A stretch of DNA of 64,000 nt from UPXZ01 sp964634605 (GTDB taxonomy: Bacteria; Bacteroidota; Bacteroidia; Bacteroidales; Paludibacteraceae), in assembly GCA_964634605.1 (NCBI GenBank), contig CAZWLJ010000006.1, forward strand, positions 1-64,000, given 5' to 3'. Positions 54,009-62,639 of this stretch are shown here, one piece after another (the stretch's first letter is position 1; each line of letters starts with the position of its first letter). Made by a program: the position numbers and the translations under genes. The notes under the pieces were generated by a model. It was not told where the DNA came from and ran no database searches. It saw only the letters and a list, made by a program, of their open reading frames with translations.

Positions 54009-54633
54009 TATCAATACAGTAGGCTAATGTGTATTTGTCGGTCAACTGATAATGAACCAGAAATTCTTTGTTTGTTTCCGGAAAAAGGGCTCTCAGATTG
54101 CCCTCGGGCCTGAGTTCAAAAGGAAGTACGCGAAGTTGTTTTGCGAAATTGTAAGCGCTCTCACCGATTATCTTGTAAAGTGCCTCTTTGGTTGACCAAA
54201 CCACACGCAGGTAATTGATGTCATTGTTTTTTCTGTATTCATTCAGTTCTTCCGCACCCAGAAAGCGGGTATGAATTTTCACAATCTGGTCGGTAGATCT
54301 TTCGATATCTATTCCGACCTCGTATGAAGGATTGACAATGACCGAAATCCAGTTTTTGCAGTGCGAAAAGCTGATTTTGCAGCTGTTATCTGTCAGTTCG
54401 GGTTTCCCGCCCGGAGTATGCCTGATGGTCTTTTCCTCACCGTTCATGCAATACTTCAAAGCCAGCCGGAGTCCCAGAAATTCTTTCCTGCGGTGCTCCG
54501 AATTGATTTTCTCCATTTCGGGCAAATAAAGTTCCGGATGTTCAAATGACTGAATCAGTTCTTCCACAGACATATTGTTCCTCAGCAGGCAAATGGTGCT
54601 GTCTTGATATGCTGAAATGTGTAAGTCAATCAT
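54001..54633 (-). CDS. 4'-phosphopantetheinyl transferase superfamily protein
   Basis: Transfers phosphopantetheine from coenzyme A to carrier proteins. The 210-residue protein has the Sfp-type motifs RRKEFLGLRLALK, HTPGGKPELT, SHCKNWISVIV, VGIDIE with the metal-binding Asp/Glu and WSTKEALYK. It is of Sfp-like form, with a helical lid. In Bacteroidota such proteins often sit next to gldD and gldE, as here (GldD ends 41 nt upstream). It overlaps the GGGP synthase start. Confidence 0.9.
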   Translation of the reverse strand: MIDLHISAYQDSTICLLRNNMSVEELIQSFEHPELYLPEMEKINSEHRRKEFLGLRLALKYCMNGEEKTIRHTPGGKPELTDNSCKISFSHCKNWISVIVNPSYEVGIDIERSTDQIVKIHTRFLGAEELNEYRKNNDINYLRVVWSTKEALYKIIGESAYNFAKQLRVLPFELRPEGNLRALFPETNKEFLVHYQLTDKYTLAYCIDNE

Positions 54634-54674
54634 CTGAAAAGGTTTTGGTTAGAAAATTCAATAATAAAAAGGAG

Positions 54675-55265
54675 TTAGTATTTGTTTTTCCATTCAAAAC
54701 TCTCCATGAGATGCACGATGTCTTTGCTGATATATTCGGCCATAGGTGCAATGGAGTCTTTGTTGGGAGTCTGATCAAAATAAAGTGCTCCTCTGAAAAA
54801 GTGCTTCGAACTGTCAGTAAGCACAAACTGAACCGGCGAAGCTGTGTTTCCGGTAAGTTGATACAGAATTCCGAAAACTCTTTTCCGGGAGTTTTCAAAG
54901 GGGATTTCTGTAATTCCGTCGGCTCTGATAGTATGCTTATACACAATTTTACGGGTATCTTCCAGCAATTCAAACAAATCGGACTTTACCGGTTTGTAGC
55001 TGCAGTAAATATTGCCTTTCAGAGTGCTGTAACTTATGTCAATCCAGTATTTCTCATTTTTTTCAGCAGCAGGTTTCACTGTTGCAGAGGTTGATTTGTC
55101 GAACCGGTAGGGAAGTGGTACCGAATCAAAAATTTCGTACCCGTGTGGCGGCAAATCGACTCTGAAATACCCGTAAGGTTTGGGTGCCGGAGCTTTTCCG
55201 CAACTATACATCAGGCTTGTGACAATAAGTAGAAGCATTATTTTCAACTTCTTATTCTTCATCAT
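54675..55265 (-). CDS. gldD: gliding motility lipoprotein GldD
   Basis: A 196-residue lipoprotein (LMYSC lipobox) starting at ATG 55265 or 55262. It has the family hallmark PKPYGYFRVDLPPHGY just after the lipid Cys and the late SIAPMAEYISKDIVHLMESFEW. GldD is needed for gliding and chitin use in Flavobacterium, and is part of the extended set linked to type IX secretion. It overlaps the 3' end of gldE by 11-14 nt, so the two are coupled. Confidence 0.88.
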   Translation of the reverse strand: MMKNKKLKIMLLLIVTSLMYSCGKAPAPKPYGYFRVDLPPHGYEIFDSVPLPYRFDKSTSATVKPAAEKNEKYWIDISYSTLKGNIYCSYKPVKSDLFELLEDTRKIVYKHTIRADGITEIPFENSRKRVFGILYQLTGNTASPVQFVLTDSSKHFFRGALYFDQTPNKDSIAPMAEYISKDIVHLMESFEWKNKY

Positions 55266-56583
55266 CCTGTGTTTTTTTCGGGTCATTTTTGATGTGCAGT
55301 TTTACTTTCTTTATCCGGCGGTTATCAACTGCCATTATTTCGAATATATAATGTTTGAATCCGATCCTTTCGTTTTTCGCGGGCATTTCTCCCTTTATTT
55401 CCAGTATCATGCCTGCCAGAGTTTCAACTTCTTCCGTAATCTTGTCAAATTGCGTGCTTTCTATATCGGTAGCCTTGAAAAAATCGTTCAGCAGTATTTT
55501 TGCTTCAAAAATGTAGGTGTGATTGTCAATTTTCTGATAAAGTGTTTCTTCCTCGTCGTATTCATCGCTGATGTCGCCCACAATTTCTTCAATGATATCT
55601 TCGAGCGTTACCAGACCCGATGTTCCTCCGTATTCGTCGACTACCAGTGCCAGATGGATGCGGTTTTCCTGAAATTCGCTGAGCAAATCATCGATTTTTT
55701 TGGTTTCAGGAACATAATAAGGTTGCCGTATGAGTGTCTGCCAGCGGAATGATTCCGGTTTGTCGAGGTAGGGGAGCAAATCTTTGCTGAAAAGAATGCC
55801 TTTGATATTGTCACGCGTACCTGCATATACCGGAAGCCTGGAATAACCCGATTCGATTATCACGTCCATTAGCTGTTTGAAGTTGAGTTTAATGTCCACG
55901 ATTACCATATCCATGCGCGAAGTCATAACGTCGGCTACCTGGATGTTGGCAAATTTGATGATTCCTTCGAGCATTTCCTTGTCGTCTTCCTGCTTGTTGT
56001 CAGAAAAATCCAGAGCGTGCGAAAGTTCGTCCATGGAAATAAGATTCGGACTTCTCTTTGGCAACCGGCTGTTTACCAGCGCCTTGGATTCAGAAAGAAT
56101 ATCGACAAACGGTTTGAAGAAATTTTGGAGAGCGTATATTATTCCTGAGTTTTTCAGTACGGTTTCGGTTGAGTATTCCGATGAATACACTTTAGGCATG
56201 ATTTGACCGAAAGTAAGCAATATAACGCTCACAAACAATACCGGGGCTATAAACTTCCATACAGGAGTGAGTTCAAAGTCGAATACGGAATAAACAAGCG
56301 TTGTGGAGAGAATCACGAAAGCGATATTGGCAACACTGTTTCCGATCATAATGGTTGCCAGTAGCTTTTGGGGTGAATTGAGCAGTCTGATGGTGGTTTT
56401 TGCATTTTTCTCCTCACTTTCGTGCATTTCGGCCAGATTTCTGGCTGATATGGTGAAGTATGCTACCTCCGAAGAACTGAAAAATGCAGAAAATGCCAGG
56501 AAAAAAACCGACAAAACCAGCAGTACATAATCACTCCACACGGGAGTGGTGAAATATACATCGGTAAAAATATTGAGTATCAT
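55252..56583 (-). CDS. gldE: gliding motility-associated protein GldE (CNNM/CorC family)
   Basis: A 443-residue protein. Start at ATG 56583 (MILNIFTDVYFTTP). The N-terminus has about four helices of a DUF21/CNNM domain (about 20-190), then a pair of CBS domains (VADVMTSRMDMVIV, SRLPVYAGTRDNIKGIL, LALVVDEYGG) and a CorC_HlyC C-terminal domain. Members of this family may transport Mg or Co. In Flavobacterium GldE is coupled functionally with GldD. A possible -7 box (TATATTTG, minus strand 56630-56623) is upstream. Confidence 0.9.
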   Translation of the reverse strand: MILNIFTDVYFTTPVWSDYVLLVLSVFFLAFSAFFSSSEVAYFTISARNLAEMHESEEKNAKTTIRLLNSPQKLLATIMIGNSVANIAFVILSTTLVYSVFDFELTPVWKFIAPVLFVSVILLTFGQIMPKVYSSEYSTETVLKNSGIIYALQNFFKPFVDILSESKALVNSRLPKRSPNLISMDELSHALDFSDNKQEDDKEMLEGIIKFANIQVADVMTSRMDMVIVDIKLNFKQLMDVIIESGYSRLPVYAGTRDNIKGILFSKDLLPYLDKPESFRWQTLIRQPYYVPETKKIDDLLSEFQENRIHLALVVDEYGGTSGLVTLEDIIEEIVGDISDEYDEEETLYQKIDNHTYIFEAKILLNDFFKATDIESTQFDKITEEVETLAGMILEIKGEMPAKNERIGFKHYIFEIMAVDNRRIKKVKLHIKNDPKKTQDDEE

Positions 56584-56750
56584 TATCAGAAAAAGTCTGT
56601 GGTTAAAAATAATATCTATTTGCAAATATACAAAAAAGTTCTGTTTTCCATTCTAATTTTTTAGAAGTTCATCCGGATTTATCAGATTCAATTATTTGGT
56701 TCGTTGATTCTGTGCTTTCTGAGCAGTGTTGTGTATGTCTTTCATTGTTC

Positions 56751-56783
56751 GTTGCTCTTTCTTGAATCTTTTTCGTAATTTTG
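56751..56783 (+). promoter_or_regulatory. trmD promoter
   Basis: GTTG (56751-56754), 21 nt, TAATTTTG (56776-56783). The transcript would start near 56790, leaving a very short leader before ATG 56801. Confidence 0.5.
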
Positions 56784-56800
56784 CGGTAAATATTTTTATT

Positions 56801-57478
56801 ATGCGAATCGATATTATTTCTGCTGTGCCCGAATTGCTCGAAAGCCCGTTGAATTATTCCATACTGAAACGAGCCAAAGAAAAAGGTCTGGTAGAAATCT
56901 TTGTTCATAATTTGCGCGATTATACGGCTGATAAACACCGCCGCGTGGATGATTACGCCTTCGGATTCGGTGCCGGAATGGTCCTTCAGGTTGAGCCTGT
57001 GGACAATGTGATTTCAAAACTGAAGTCAGAGAGAGCATATGACGAAGTCATTTACACTTCGCCCGATGGAGAGAAATTCAATCAGAAGCTGGCAAACCGT
57101 TACTCGATGACCGAAAATCTGATCATTCTCTGCGGACATTACAAAGGAATCGATCACCGCATACGCGAATATCTGATTACCAAAGAAATAAGTATAGGTG
57201 ATTTTGTGCTCACGGGAGGCGAATTGCCTGCAGCAATGATGACAGACGCCATAGTCAGGCTCATTCCGGGTGTCATTAGCGACGAGACCTCAGCCCTGTC
57301 GGATAGTTTTCAGGATAACTTGCTGGCTCCGCCGGTTTACACACGTCCTTCGGAATACAAAGGCTGGAAAGTGCCCGATATTTTGCTGTCAGGTCATCAG
57401 GCTAAGGTCGAAGAGTGGATGCACCAGCAGTCGGTGGAACGCACCCGGCGATTAAGGCCGGATTTGCTGGATGAGTGA
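56801..57478 (+). CDS. trmD: tRNA (guanine37-N1)-methyltransferase
   Basis: TrmD methylates G37 of tRNAs using SAM and prevents frameshifting. Start at ATG 56801 (MRIDIISAVPELL). The frame is open from 56726, but the promoter lies in between. The 225-residue protein has the knotted SPOUT fold with AFGFGAGMVLQ, CGHYKGIDHRI, SIGDFVLTGGELPA and the SDETSALSDSF lid. The length is typical. It overlaps the DUF1294 gene by 8 nt. Confidence 0.95.
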   Translation: MRIDIISAVPELLESPLNYSILKRAKEKGLVEIFVHNLRDYTADKHRRVDDYAFGFGAGMVLQVEPVDNVISKLKSERAYDEVIYTSPDGEKFNQKLANRYSMTENLIILCGHYKGIDHRIREYLITKEISIGDFVLTGGELPAAMMTDAIVRLIPGVISDETSALSDSFQDNLLAPPVYTRPSEYKGWKVPDILLSGHQAKVEEWMHQQSVERTRRLRPDLLDE

Positions 57479-57743
57479 TGCCATGAATGCTTTTTTCAGG
57501 TACCTGGTAGTATTGAACGTGATTGCCGCAATTTTATTCATATACGATAAAGTAGCAGCAGCCAAACGAAAAAGAAGAATACCGGAGAATTTGCTTCACT
57601 TTTTTGAGTTAGCGGGAGGTGTGTTTTTTGTGGTACCTCTGATTTTTCTCATCAGGCATAAAATCTGTAAATTCAGTTACTACCGGATTACTTATTTATT
57701 AATGATAGTGTGGACATTGGTAATCTGGCTTGTATTCTTCTGA
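57471..57743 (+). CDS. DUF1294 small membrane protein
   Basis: A 90-residue protein with two or three hydrophobic segments. Conserved features of DUF1294 are YDKVAAAKRKRRIPE and the RHK motif (IRHKICKF). The first ATG (57471) overlaps trmD by 8 nt, and ATG 57483 is an alternative. Function unknown. Likely translated together with trmD. Confidence 0.75.
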   Translation: MSDAMNAFFRYLVVLNVIAAILFIYDKVAAAKRKRRIPENLLHFFELAGGVFFVVPLIFLIRHKICKFSYYRITYLLMIVWTLVIWLVFF

Positions 57744-57760
57744 ATCAGTAGAAAAATTGT

Positions 57761-58414
57761 ATGAACAAAAGAAACGATAACAATGCTTCAAAACTGTTTC
57801 ACGGAGTGAAAGATTTTCGTGAAAACGACTTTGAAGAGCATAAGGATATTTTCAGGAATCTGGAAAAAAGTCAGAATCCGCACACGCTTTTTATCGGTTG
57901 TTCTGACTCGCGTGTGGTGCCCAACCTGATAACCAAAACTCTGCCGGGAGAACTGTTTATCGTGCGTAATATCGCGAATCTGGTGCCTTATTACAAAGAA
58001 AGCCATGATACATACGTGGCTACTTCATCGGCAATAGAATATGCAGTACATGTGCTGAATGTCGAAAATATTATTGTTTGCGGGCATTCCAATTGCGGGG
58101 GGTGCAGGGCTTTGTACTCCGGGAAATTGCAGAAGCAGTTGCCTCTGACAAGTAAATGGCTCGAACTTGCGGCCCCGGTAAAACAGCAGGTGAAAGAGAC
58201 TATTCTGAGAAAAAAACTTAATCCCTGTCAGCGCGACTTGCTCACTGAACAACTGAATGTAGTGGAGCAGATGAACCATTTGCTGACTTTTCCTTACATT
58301 AAAGAAAAGCAGGAAAAGGGAGAATTAAATATTCTGGGATGGCATTACGTGATTGAAACCGGCGAAGTGTATAATTATTCGGCTGACAAACAGGCGTTTC
58401 AGCGGATTGAGTGA
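57761..58414 (+). CDS. beta-carbonic anhydrase
   Basis: Zinc enzyme interconverting CO2 and bicarbonate. The 217-residue protein has the metal ligands C47, H109 and C112 (IGCSDSRVVP, CGHSNCGGC) and the Asp-Arg dyad D49/R51. NIANLVP and AIEYAVHVLNVENIIV are also conserved. Of type II beta-CA form. No signal peptide. It starts 17 nt after DUF1294 and probably continues the trmD operon. Confidence 0.93.
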   Translation: MNKRNDNNASKLFHGVKDFRENDFEEHKDIFRNLEKSQNPHTLFIGCSDSRVVPNLITKTLPGELFIVRNIANLVPYYKESHDTYVATSSAIEYAVHVLNVENIIVCGHSNCGGCRALYSGKLQKQLPLTSKWLELAAPVKQQVKETILRKKLNPCQRDLLTEQLNVVEQMNHLLTFPYIKEKQEKGELNILGWHYVIETGEVYNYSADKQAFQRIE

Positions 58415-58458
58415 TTTTTGTACCCTGAACAACCGGTGATTTTTAAAATAAAAAAGTT

Positions 58459-58785
58459 ATGGCATGGATTTATTTAATAACGGGAGGTTTGTTTGAAGTG
58501 GGCTTCACTACCTGCCTCAACATGGCAAAACACAGTTCGGGAACCACGGCAGCACTCTGGTATGGTGGCTTTGGCGCAAGTCTTGTATTGAGCATGTTTT
58601 TCCTGATGTTAGCAACCAAAACGCTCCCCCTTGGAACTGCTTATGCCGTATGGACCGGAATTGGAGCGGTGGGAACCGTTCTGATAGGTATTTTCTTTTT
58701 CAAAGAACCGGCTGATTTCTGGAGGGTATTCTTTATTTTCATGCTTATAGCTTCGATTGTGGGGCTGAAATACGTGACAAATTGA
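58459..58785 (+). CDS. small multidrug resistance (SMR) family exporter, SugE/Gdx-like
   Basis: A 108-residue protein with four membrane helices, the usual SMR size. The conserved membrane Glu is in GGLFEVGFTTCLNMAKHS. The latter sequence and AVWTGIGAVGTVLIG are the SugE/Gdx-type form. SugE/Gdx homologues export guanidinium ions, and others export quaternary ammonium compounds. A single subunit implies an antiparallel homodimer. It follows the carbonic anhydrase by 44 nt. Confidence 0.88.
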   Translation: MAWIYLITGGLFEVGFTTCLNMAKHSSGTTAALWYGGFGASLVLSMFFLMLATKTLPLGTAYAVWTGIGAVGTVLIGIFFFKEPADFWRVFFIFMLIASIVGLKYVTN

Positions 58786-58898
58786 ATAATTCCTTTTTTT
58801 GTTTTATCGCTTTTTAGCACAGCATACCAAACATGTAAAATTTTAATTCTAAAAGTTTGTTATTCACCATAATAACAGTCAAAATAATACAGAACAAA

Positions 58899-59867
58899 AT
58901 GATAAAAGCAGGTATAATAGGAGGCGCAGGCTACACGGCAGGCGAGTTAATCCGGATTTTGGTAAATCATCCGGAAGTTGAAATTGAGTTTGTCAACAGC
59001 AGCAGCAACACCGGAAAAAGAGTAGCCGCTGTTCATAGCGGACTCATTGGTGAAACAAATCTGACTTTCACCGATGAACTTCCCCTGGATAAAATCAATG
59101 TTCTGTTTCTTTGCTCGGCACATGGCGACAGCCGGAAGTTTCTGGCATCAAATGAAGTACCTGAAAATTTGAAGATTATCGATTTGTCAACCGACTTTCG
59201 CCACAAACGCGATGATCACGACTTTGTTTACGGGCTGCCGGAGCTGAACAGGGACCAAATCATTCATGCCTCTCACGTGGCTAATCCGGGTTGCTTTGCA
59301 ACAACCATTCAACTAGCGCTTTTGCCCCTGGCTGCCGCCGGATTACTTACCGGTGACTTGCACGTGAACGCAATTACAGGCTCCACGGGTGCCGGTGTAA
59401 AACCTTCGGCCACATCGCATTTCAGCTGGAGAAACAACAATATCTCGGCTTACAAAGCTTTTGAACATCAGCATCTGGAAGAAATTTTACAGTCTTTGCA
59501 CCAGTTGCAGCCTGGTTTTGACAAGGATTTGAATTTTATTCCTGTACGCGGTAATTTTGCACGCGGAATATTTGCTACAACCTACCTGAAAAGTTCGTTG
59601 AGCACGGCCGAAGCAATGAAAATCTTCACCGAATTTTACAAAGACGCCGCATTTACTATTGTTGTGTCCGAAAATCCGGACATGAAGCAGGTAGTGAATA
59701 CCAATAAAGCCATCGTATACGTGGAAAAGCACGGGGAATACCTTCTGATAATTTCAGCAGCGGATAATTTGCTGAAAGGTGCATCAGGACAGGCTGTGCA
59801 AAATATGAACCTGATGTTCGGATTCGACGAGAAAGCGGGATTAAATCTGAAATCAACCGGTTTTTAA
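58899..59867 (+). CDS. argC: N-acetyl-gamma-glutamyl-phosphate reductase
   Basis: Reduces N-acetylglutamyl phosphate to the semialdehyde in arginine synthesis. Start at ATG 58899 (MIKAGIIGGAGYTAGE), with an earlier in-frame start at 58857 adding an unlikely lead. The 322-residue protein has the Rossmann motif IIGGAGYTAGELI, the catalytic C132 in ANPGCFATT, and GSTGAGVKPS. It is of the shorter argC form. It is not clustered with other arginine genes here, and argD is 17 kb away. Confidence 0.93.
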   Translation: MIKAGIIGGAGYTAGELIRILVNHPEVEIEFVNSSSNTGKRVAAVHSGLIGETNLTFTDELPLDKINVLFLCSAHGDSRKFLASNEVPENLKIIDLSTDFRHKRDDHDFVYGLPELNRDQIIHASHVANPGCFATTIQLALLPLAAAGLLTGDLHVNAITGSTGAGVKPSATSHFSWRNNNISAYKAFEHQHLEEILQSLHQLQPGFDKDLNFIPVRGNFARGIFATTYLKSSLSTAEAMKIFTEFYKDAAFTIVVSENPDMKQVVNTNKAIVYVEKHGEYLLIISAADNLLKGASGQAVQNMNLMFGFDEKAGLNLKSTGF

Positions 59868-60017
59868 CGTTCACTTTCTCCGGCCGGAATTTTTATTGCA
59901 AACGTTTGAAGCCGATAATCGTTGATGCCCGGGAAAAAAAAGCCGAAATGATTGAAAGTTCATCGTAAATTTGCATCATGATTTTTTCATAGTATTAGAT
60001 TAAGGTTAACAAAGATT

Positions 60018-60049
60018 GGTTGTCAGGCGTGGCAACCTTTCGCGTTTTT
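60018..60049 (+). terminator. probable argC terminator
   Basis: GGTTGTC (60018-60024) and GGCAACC (60031-60037) pair over 7 bp with one G-T pair around AGGCGT, and a T-rich segment follows. Confidence 0.4.
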
Positions 60050-60099
60050 AAAAGGATTTTGTTTCCGGATTTCCGGATTATCCGAAATCAATCACGTTG

Positions 60100-61980
60100 T
60101 TAAATTTCACTCAGTTCAAGCCATCGCATGGTTTTTTTGTCTATCTGTTCGTCTAATACCGAGAAACGTTCCGAAAGGGCTACAATTTCCTGATTGTCAG
60201 TTATTTCGCCCGAAGAAAGCCTGGCTTCTATTTCGGCCTTTTCATTCTCCAGTTCAGGTATTTCCTTTTCGAGCAGTTCAAATTCCCGTTTTTCGTTGAA
60301 AGTCATTTTTCGTGGTTTATCCTTTTTTCCGGGCATGGATTCGTTTTTATTGCTGACTCGTTGCTCCCTGGTCCCGTCGGATGTGTTGCCTGATTGCTGG
60401 AGAGCCTGTTTTTCCTCCCTGTATTGCGTGTAGTTACCCGGAAAATCTCGTACTACGGCATCTCCTTCGAACACGAAAAGATGATCCACTACTTTGTCCA
60501 TAAAAAACCGGTCGTGGCTTACCACGATGACACATCCTTTGAATGTTTGCAGGTAATCTTCCAGGATATTGAGTGTCACAATGTCCAGGTCGTTTGTTGG
60601 TTCGTCAAGTACAAGAAAATTCGGATTTCTCATCAGTACCGTGCAGAGGTGAAGCCGCCGTTTTTCGCCGCCGCTGAGTTTATACACGTAGTTATGCTGC
60701 GTTTCGGGCGAAAAAAGAAAATGAAGCAGAAACTGCGAAACGGTCATTTTTTTTCCGTTGCCCAAATCCACTTCCTCGGCTATATCTCTCACTATATCAA
60801 TCACTTTCATCTGTTCGTCGAATGCAAGTCCTTCCTGGCTATAGTATCCGAACCGAACAGTCTCGCCTATGTCTACACTGCCGCTATCGGGTTTCACCTC
60901 TCCGAGCAGTATTTTCAGAAACGTGGTTTTGCCTGTTCCGTTTTTGCCAACAATTCCCAGTTTTTCATACCTGGCAAAATTGTAGTAAAAGTTTTCCAGG
61001 ATTTTCAAATTGCCGTACGACTTGCTGATGTATTTTGCCTCAAGGATTTTTGAACCGAGATAGGAAGCCTTTACAGCAAGTTTCACGTTTTCATTCACCA
61101 CGCGTTGTTTAGCCCGCTCTTCAATTTCGTAAAATCGGTCAATACGCCCTTTCGACTTGCCTGTACGGGCTTGTGGTGTGCTTCGCATCCATTCCAGTTC
61201 GCGCCGGTAAATATTCTGGGCTGAGGCTGTTTCGGCATTGAAATTATCAGTACGTTCCTGTTTTTTTTCGAGATAATAGCTGTAATTGCCTGAATAGCTG
61301 TATAATGCATGGTTATCGAGGTCGAGAATGTTAGTGCAGACGCGATCGAGAAAATAGCGGTCGTGAGTAACCATGAGCAGCGCCATGGACGAGCGCCGGA
61401 GAAAATCCTCAAGCCATTCCACCATTTCCAGGTCCAGGTGATTGGTCGGCTCGTCGAGGATCAGCAAATCGGGTTCGCTGATCAGTACATTGGCCAGTGC
61501 AATCCGCTTCAACTGTCCACCCGAAAGCTCACCGATGCGTTGTTCGAAATCGGATATTTTAAGTTTTCCCAGTATTTGTTTGATACGCGACTCATAATCC
61601 CAGGCTTCGAGGGTTTCCATCCGCGCAAGCGCTTCGGCGAGGGTGTTTTTCTCCGGATGCAGCATGGCATGCTCGTAGCTGGCTATGGCGTTCATAAGTT
61701 CGTTGTCAGATTGCAGGCAGGCGTCAATCACCGAAAGTTCGGAGGGAAATTCGGGCGATTGCTCCAGATAACCTATCCGGAGGTCTTTTCGGAATGAAAT
61801 GTTGCCGCTGTCGGCCGATTCGCGGTCGGCTATGATGTTCAGAAGTGTCGTCTTGCCTGTTCCGTTTTTAGCAATCAGCGCCACTCTCTGGTTGTCGGAG
61901 ATTCCAAATGAGATGTTTTCAAAAAGCAGTTTGTCGCCAAAAGATTTGGTCAGGTTTTCTACCTGTAAATAGCTTATCAT
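60100..61980 (-). CDS. ABC-F family ATPase (Uup-like)
   Basis: A soluble ABC-F protein with two ATPase cassettes. Domain 1 has AKNGTGKTT and LSGGQLKRIALA, and domain 2 has GKNGTGKTT and LSGGEKRRLHL, both with DEPTNHLD- or DEPTNDLD-type Walker B. The inter-domain linker is charged. The C-terminal region (about 520-626) contains a coiled coil (KREFELLEKEIPELENEKAEIEARL), as in Uup, which binds DNA. Of 626 residues, typical for Uup. ABC-F proteins act on ribosomes or branched DNA. Its promoter is at 61998-62029. Confidence 0.92.
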   Translation of the reverse strand: MISYLQVENLTKSFGDKLLFENISFGISDNQRVALIAKNGTGKTTLLNIIADRESADSGNISFRKDLRIGYLEQSPEFPSELSVIDACLQSDNELMNAIASYEHAMLHPEKNTLAEALARMETLEAWDYESRIKQILGKLKISDFEQRIGELSGGQLKRIALANVLISEPDLLILDEPTNHLDLEMVEWLEDFLRRSSMALLMVTHDRYFLDRVCTNILDLDNHALYSYSGNYSYYLEKKQERTDNFNAETASAQNIYRRELEWMRSTPQARTGKSKGRIDRFYEIEERAKQRVVNENVKLAVKASYLGSKILEAKYISKSYGNLKILENFYYNFARYEKLGIVGKNGTGKTTFLKILLGEVKPDSGSVDIGETVRFGYYSQEGLAFDEQMKVIDIVRDIAEEVDLGNGKKMTVSQFLLHFLFSPETQHNYVYKLSGGEKRRLHLCTVLMRNPNFLVLDEPTNDLDIVTLNILEDYLQTFKGCVIVVSHDRFFMDKVVDHLFVFEGDAVVRDFPGNYTQYREEKQALQQSGNTSDGTREQRVSNKNESMPGKKDKPRKMTFNEKREFELLEKEIPELENEKAEIEARLSSGEITDNQEIVALSERFSVLDEQIDKKTMRWLELSEI

Positions 61981-61997
61981 CGAAAAATAATTTTATG

Positions 61998-62029
61998 CAA
62001 AGGTAGAAAAAATTGTACAAGGCAGCAAT
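61998..62029 (-). promoter_or_regulatory. promoter of the ABC-F gene
   Basis: On the minus strand ATTG (62029-62026), 20 nt and TACCTTTG (62005-61998). The start of transcription would be about 10 nt before the ATG. Confidence 0.55.
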
Positions 62030-62116
62030 CTCCGGTAGGCATTCTATTGACGGATTGTGAAAAGTGCGTCAGATTACCGGGGTTGCAGATTTTCGAAAGG
62101 AACAAATAATACCGTG

Positions 62117-62491
62117 TTATTGAAATTCTAATTCAGGCATATCCGAATCATCTTCTTCCATTCGTTTCCGGAAATCAAATGATTCATCGGAACGGTAGAT
62201 TTCGCCCAGTTTATCCAGAAATGAATATAGTTTGGGCAGTAATCTGCGGTTGAATGTCATTTGGGAGGCAGTGCGTGGTAATCTGAATCCGAAAGTTTTT
62301 CTCACCCGGGAGTTTTGCCACAGACAGGGAACATTTCGTTCGATGGCTGTTGTTTTGTCAATGTCTTTTGAATTGCTTAAAATCCATTTCCAAACCAATC
62401 TCCCTATTCTGTCGTTGGTAAGCGAGCAGTTGTAATTTTTACGGATATAGAGAATAAATTCGTCATTTCCCATGGTTATTGTGTTTTTCAT
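62117..62491 (-). CDS. small protein of unknown function
   Basis: A 124-residue soluble protein with mixed charge, ending in an acidic tail (RMEEDDSDMPELEFQ). No signal peptide or membrane segment. The core has several Trp/Arg residues (GRLVWKWILSNS, ERNVPCLWQNSRVRKTFGFR) that would fit nucleic acid or protein binding, but I do not recognise the family. It has its own promoter (62543-62573) and reads as a single gene. Confidence 0.65.
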   Translation of the reverse strand: MKNTITMGNDEFILYIRKNYNCSLTNDRIGRLVWKWILSNSKDIDKTTAIERNVPCLWQNSRVRKTFGFRLPRTASQMTFNRRLLPKLYSFLDKLGEIYRSDESFDFRKRMEEDDSDMPELEFQ

Positions 62492-62542
62492 AAGCTGAAA
62501 TTTTTAAAGATGGGTGATAAGATTTTATTTTTCAATACCACA

Positions 62543-62573
62543 CAAATATATGAAATTGATTTTGCATTTCAAT
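62543..62573 (-). promoter_or_regulatory. promoter of the small unknown gene
   Basis: On the minus strand ATTG (62573-62570), 19 nt and TATATTTG (62550-62543). The -33 box abuts the fumarase terminator hairpin. Confidence 0.6.
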
Positions 62574-62610
62574 AAAAAAGTCCGGCGATTTTTTTTCACC
62601 GGACTTTTTT
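62574..62610 (-). terminator. fumarase terminator
   Basis: AAAAAAGTCCGG (62574-62585) and CCGGACTTTTTT (62599-62610) form a 12-bp stem around a T-rich loop. On the minus strand it ends in six T. Confidence 0.85.
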
Positions 62611-62639
62611 CTGTCTGAATTCGGAAATAACATAAGAAA

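Noticed and set aside
60394..61053. 219-codon plus-strand frame opposite the ABC-F gene
   Set aside because: It is an antisense shadow of a well-recognised gene with both ATPase cassettes.
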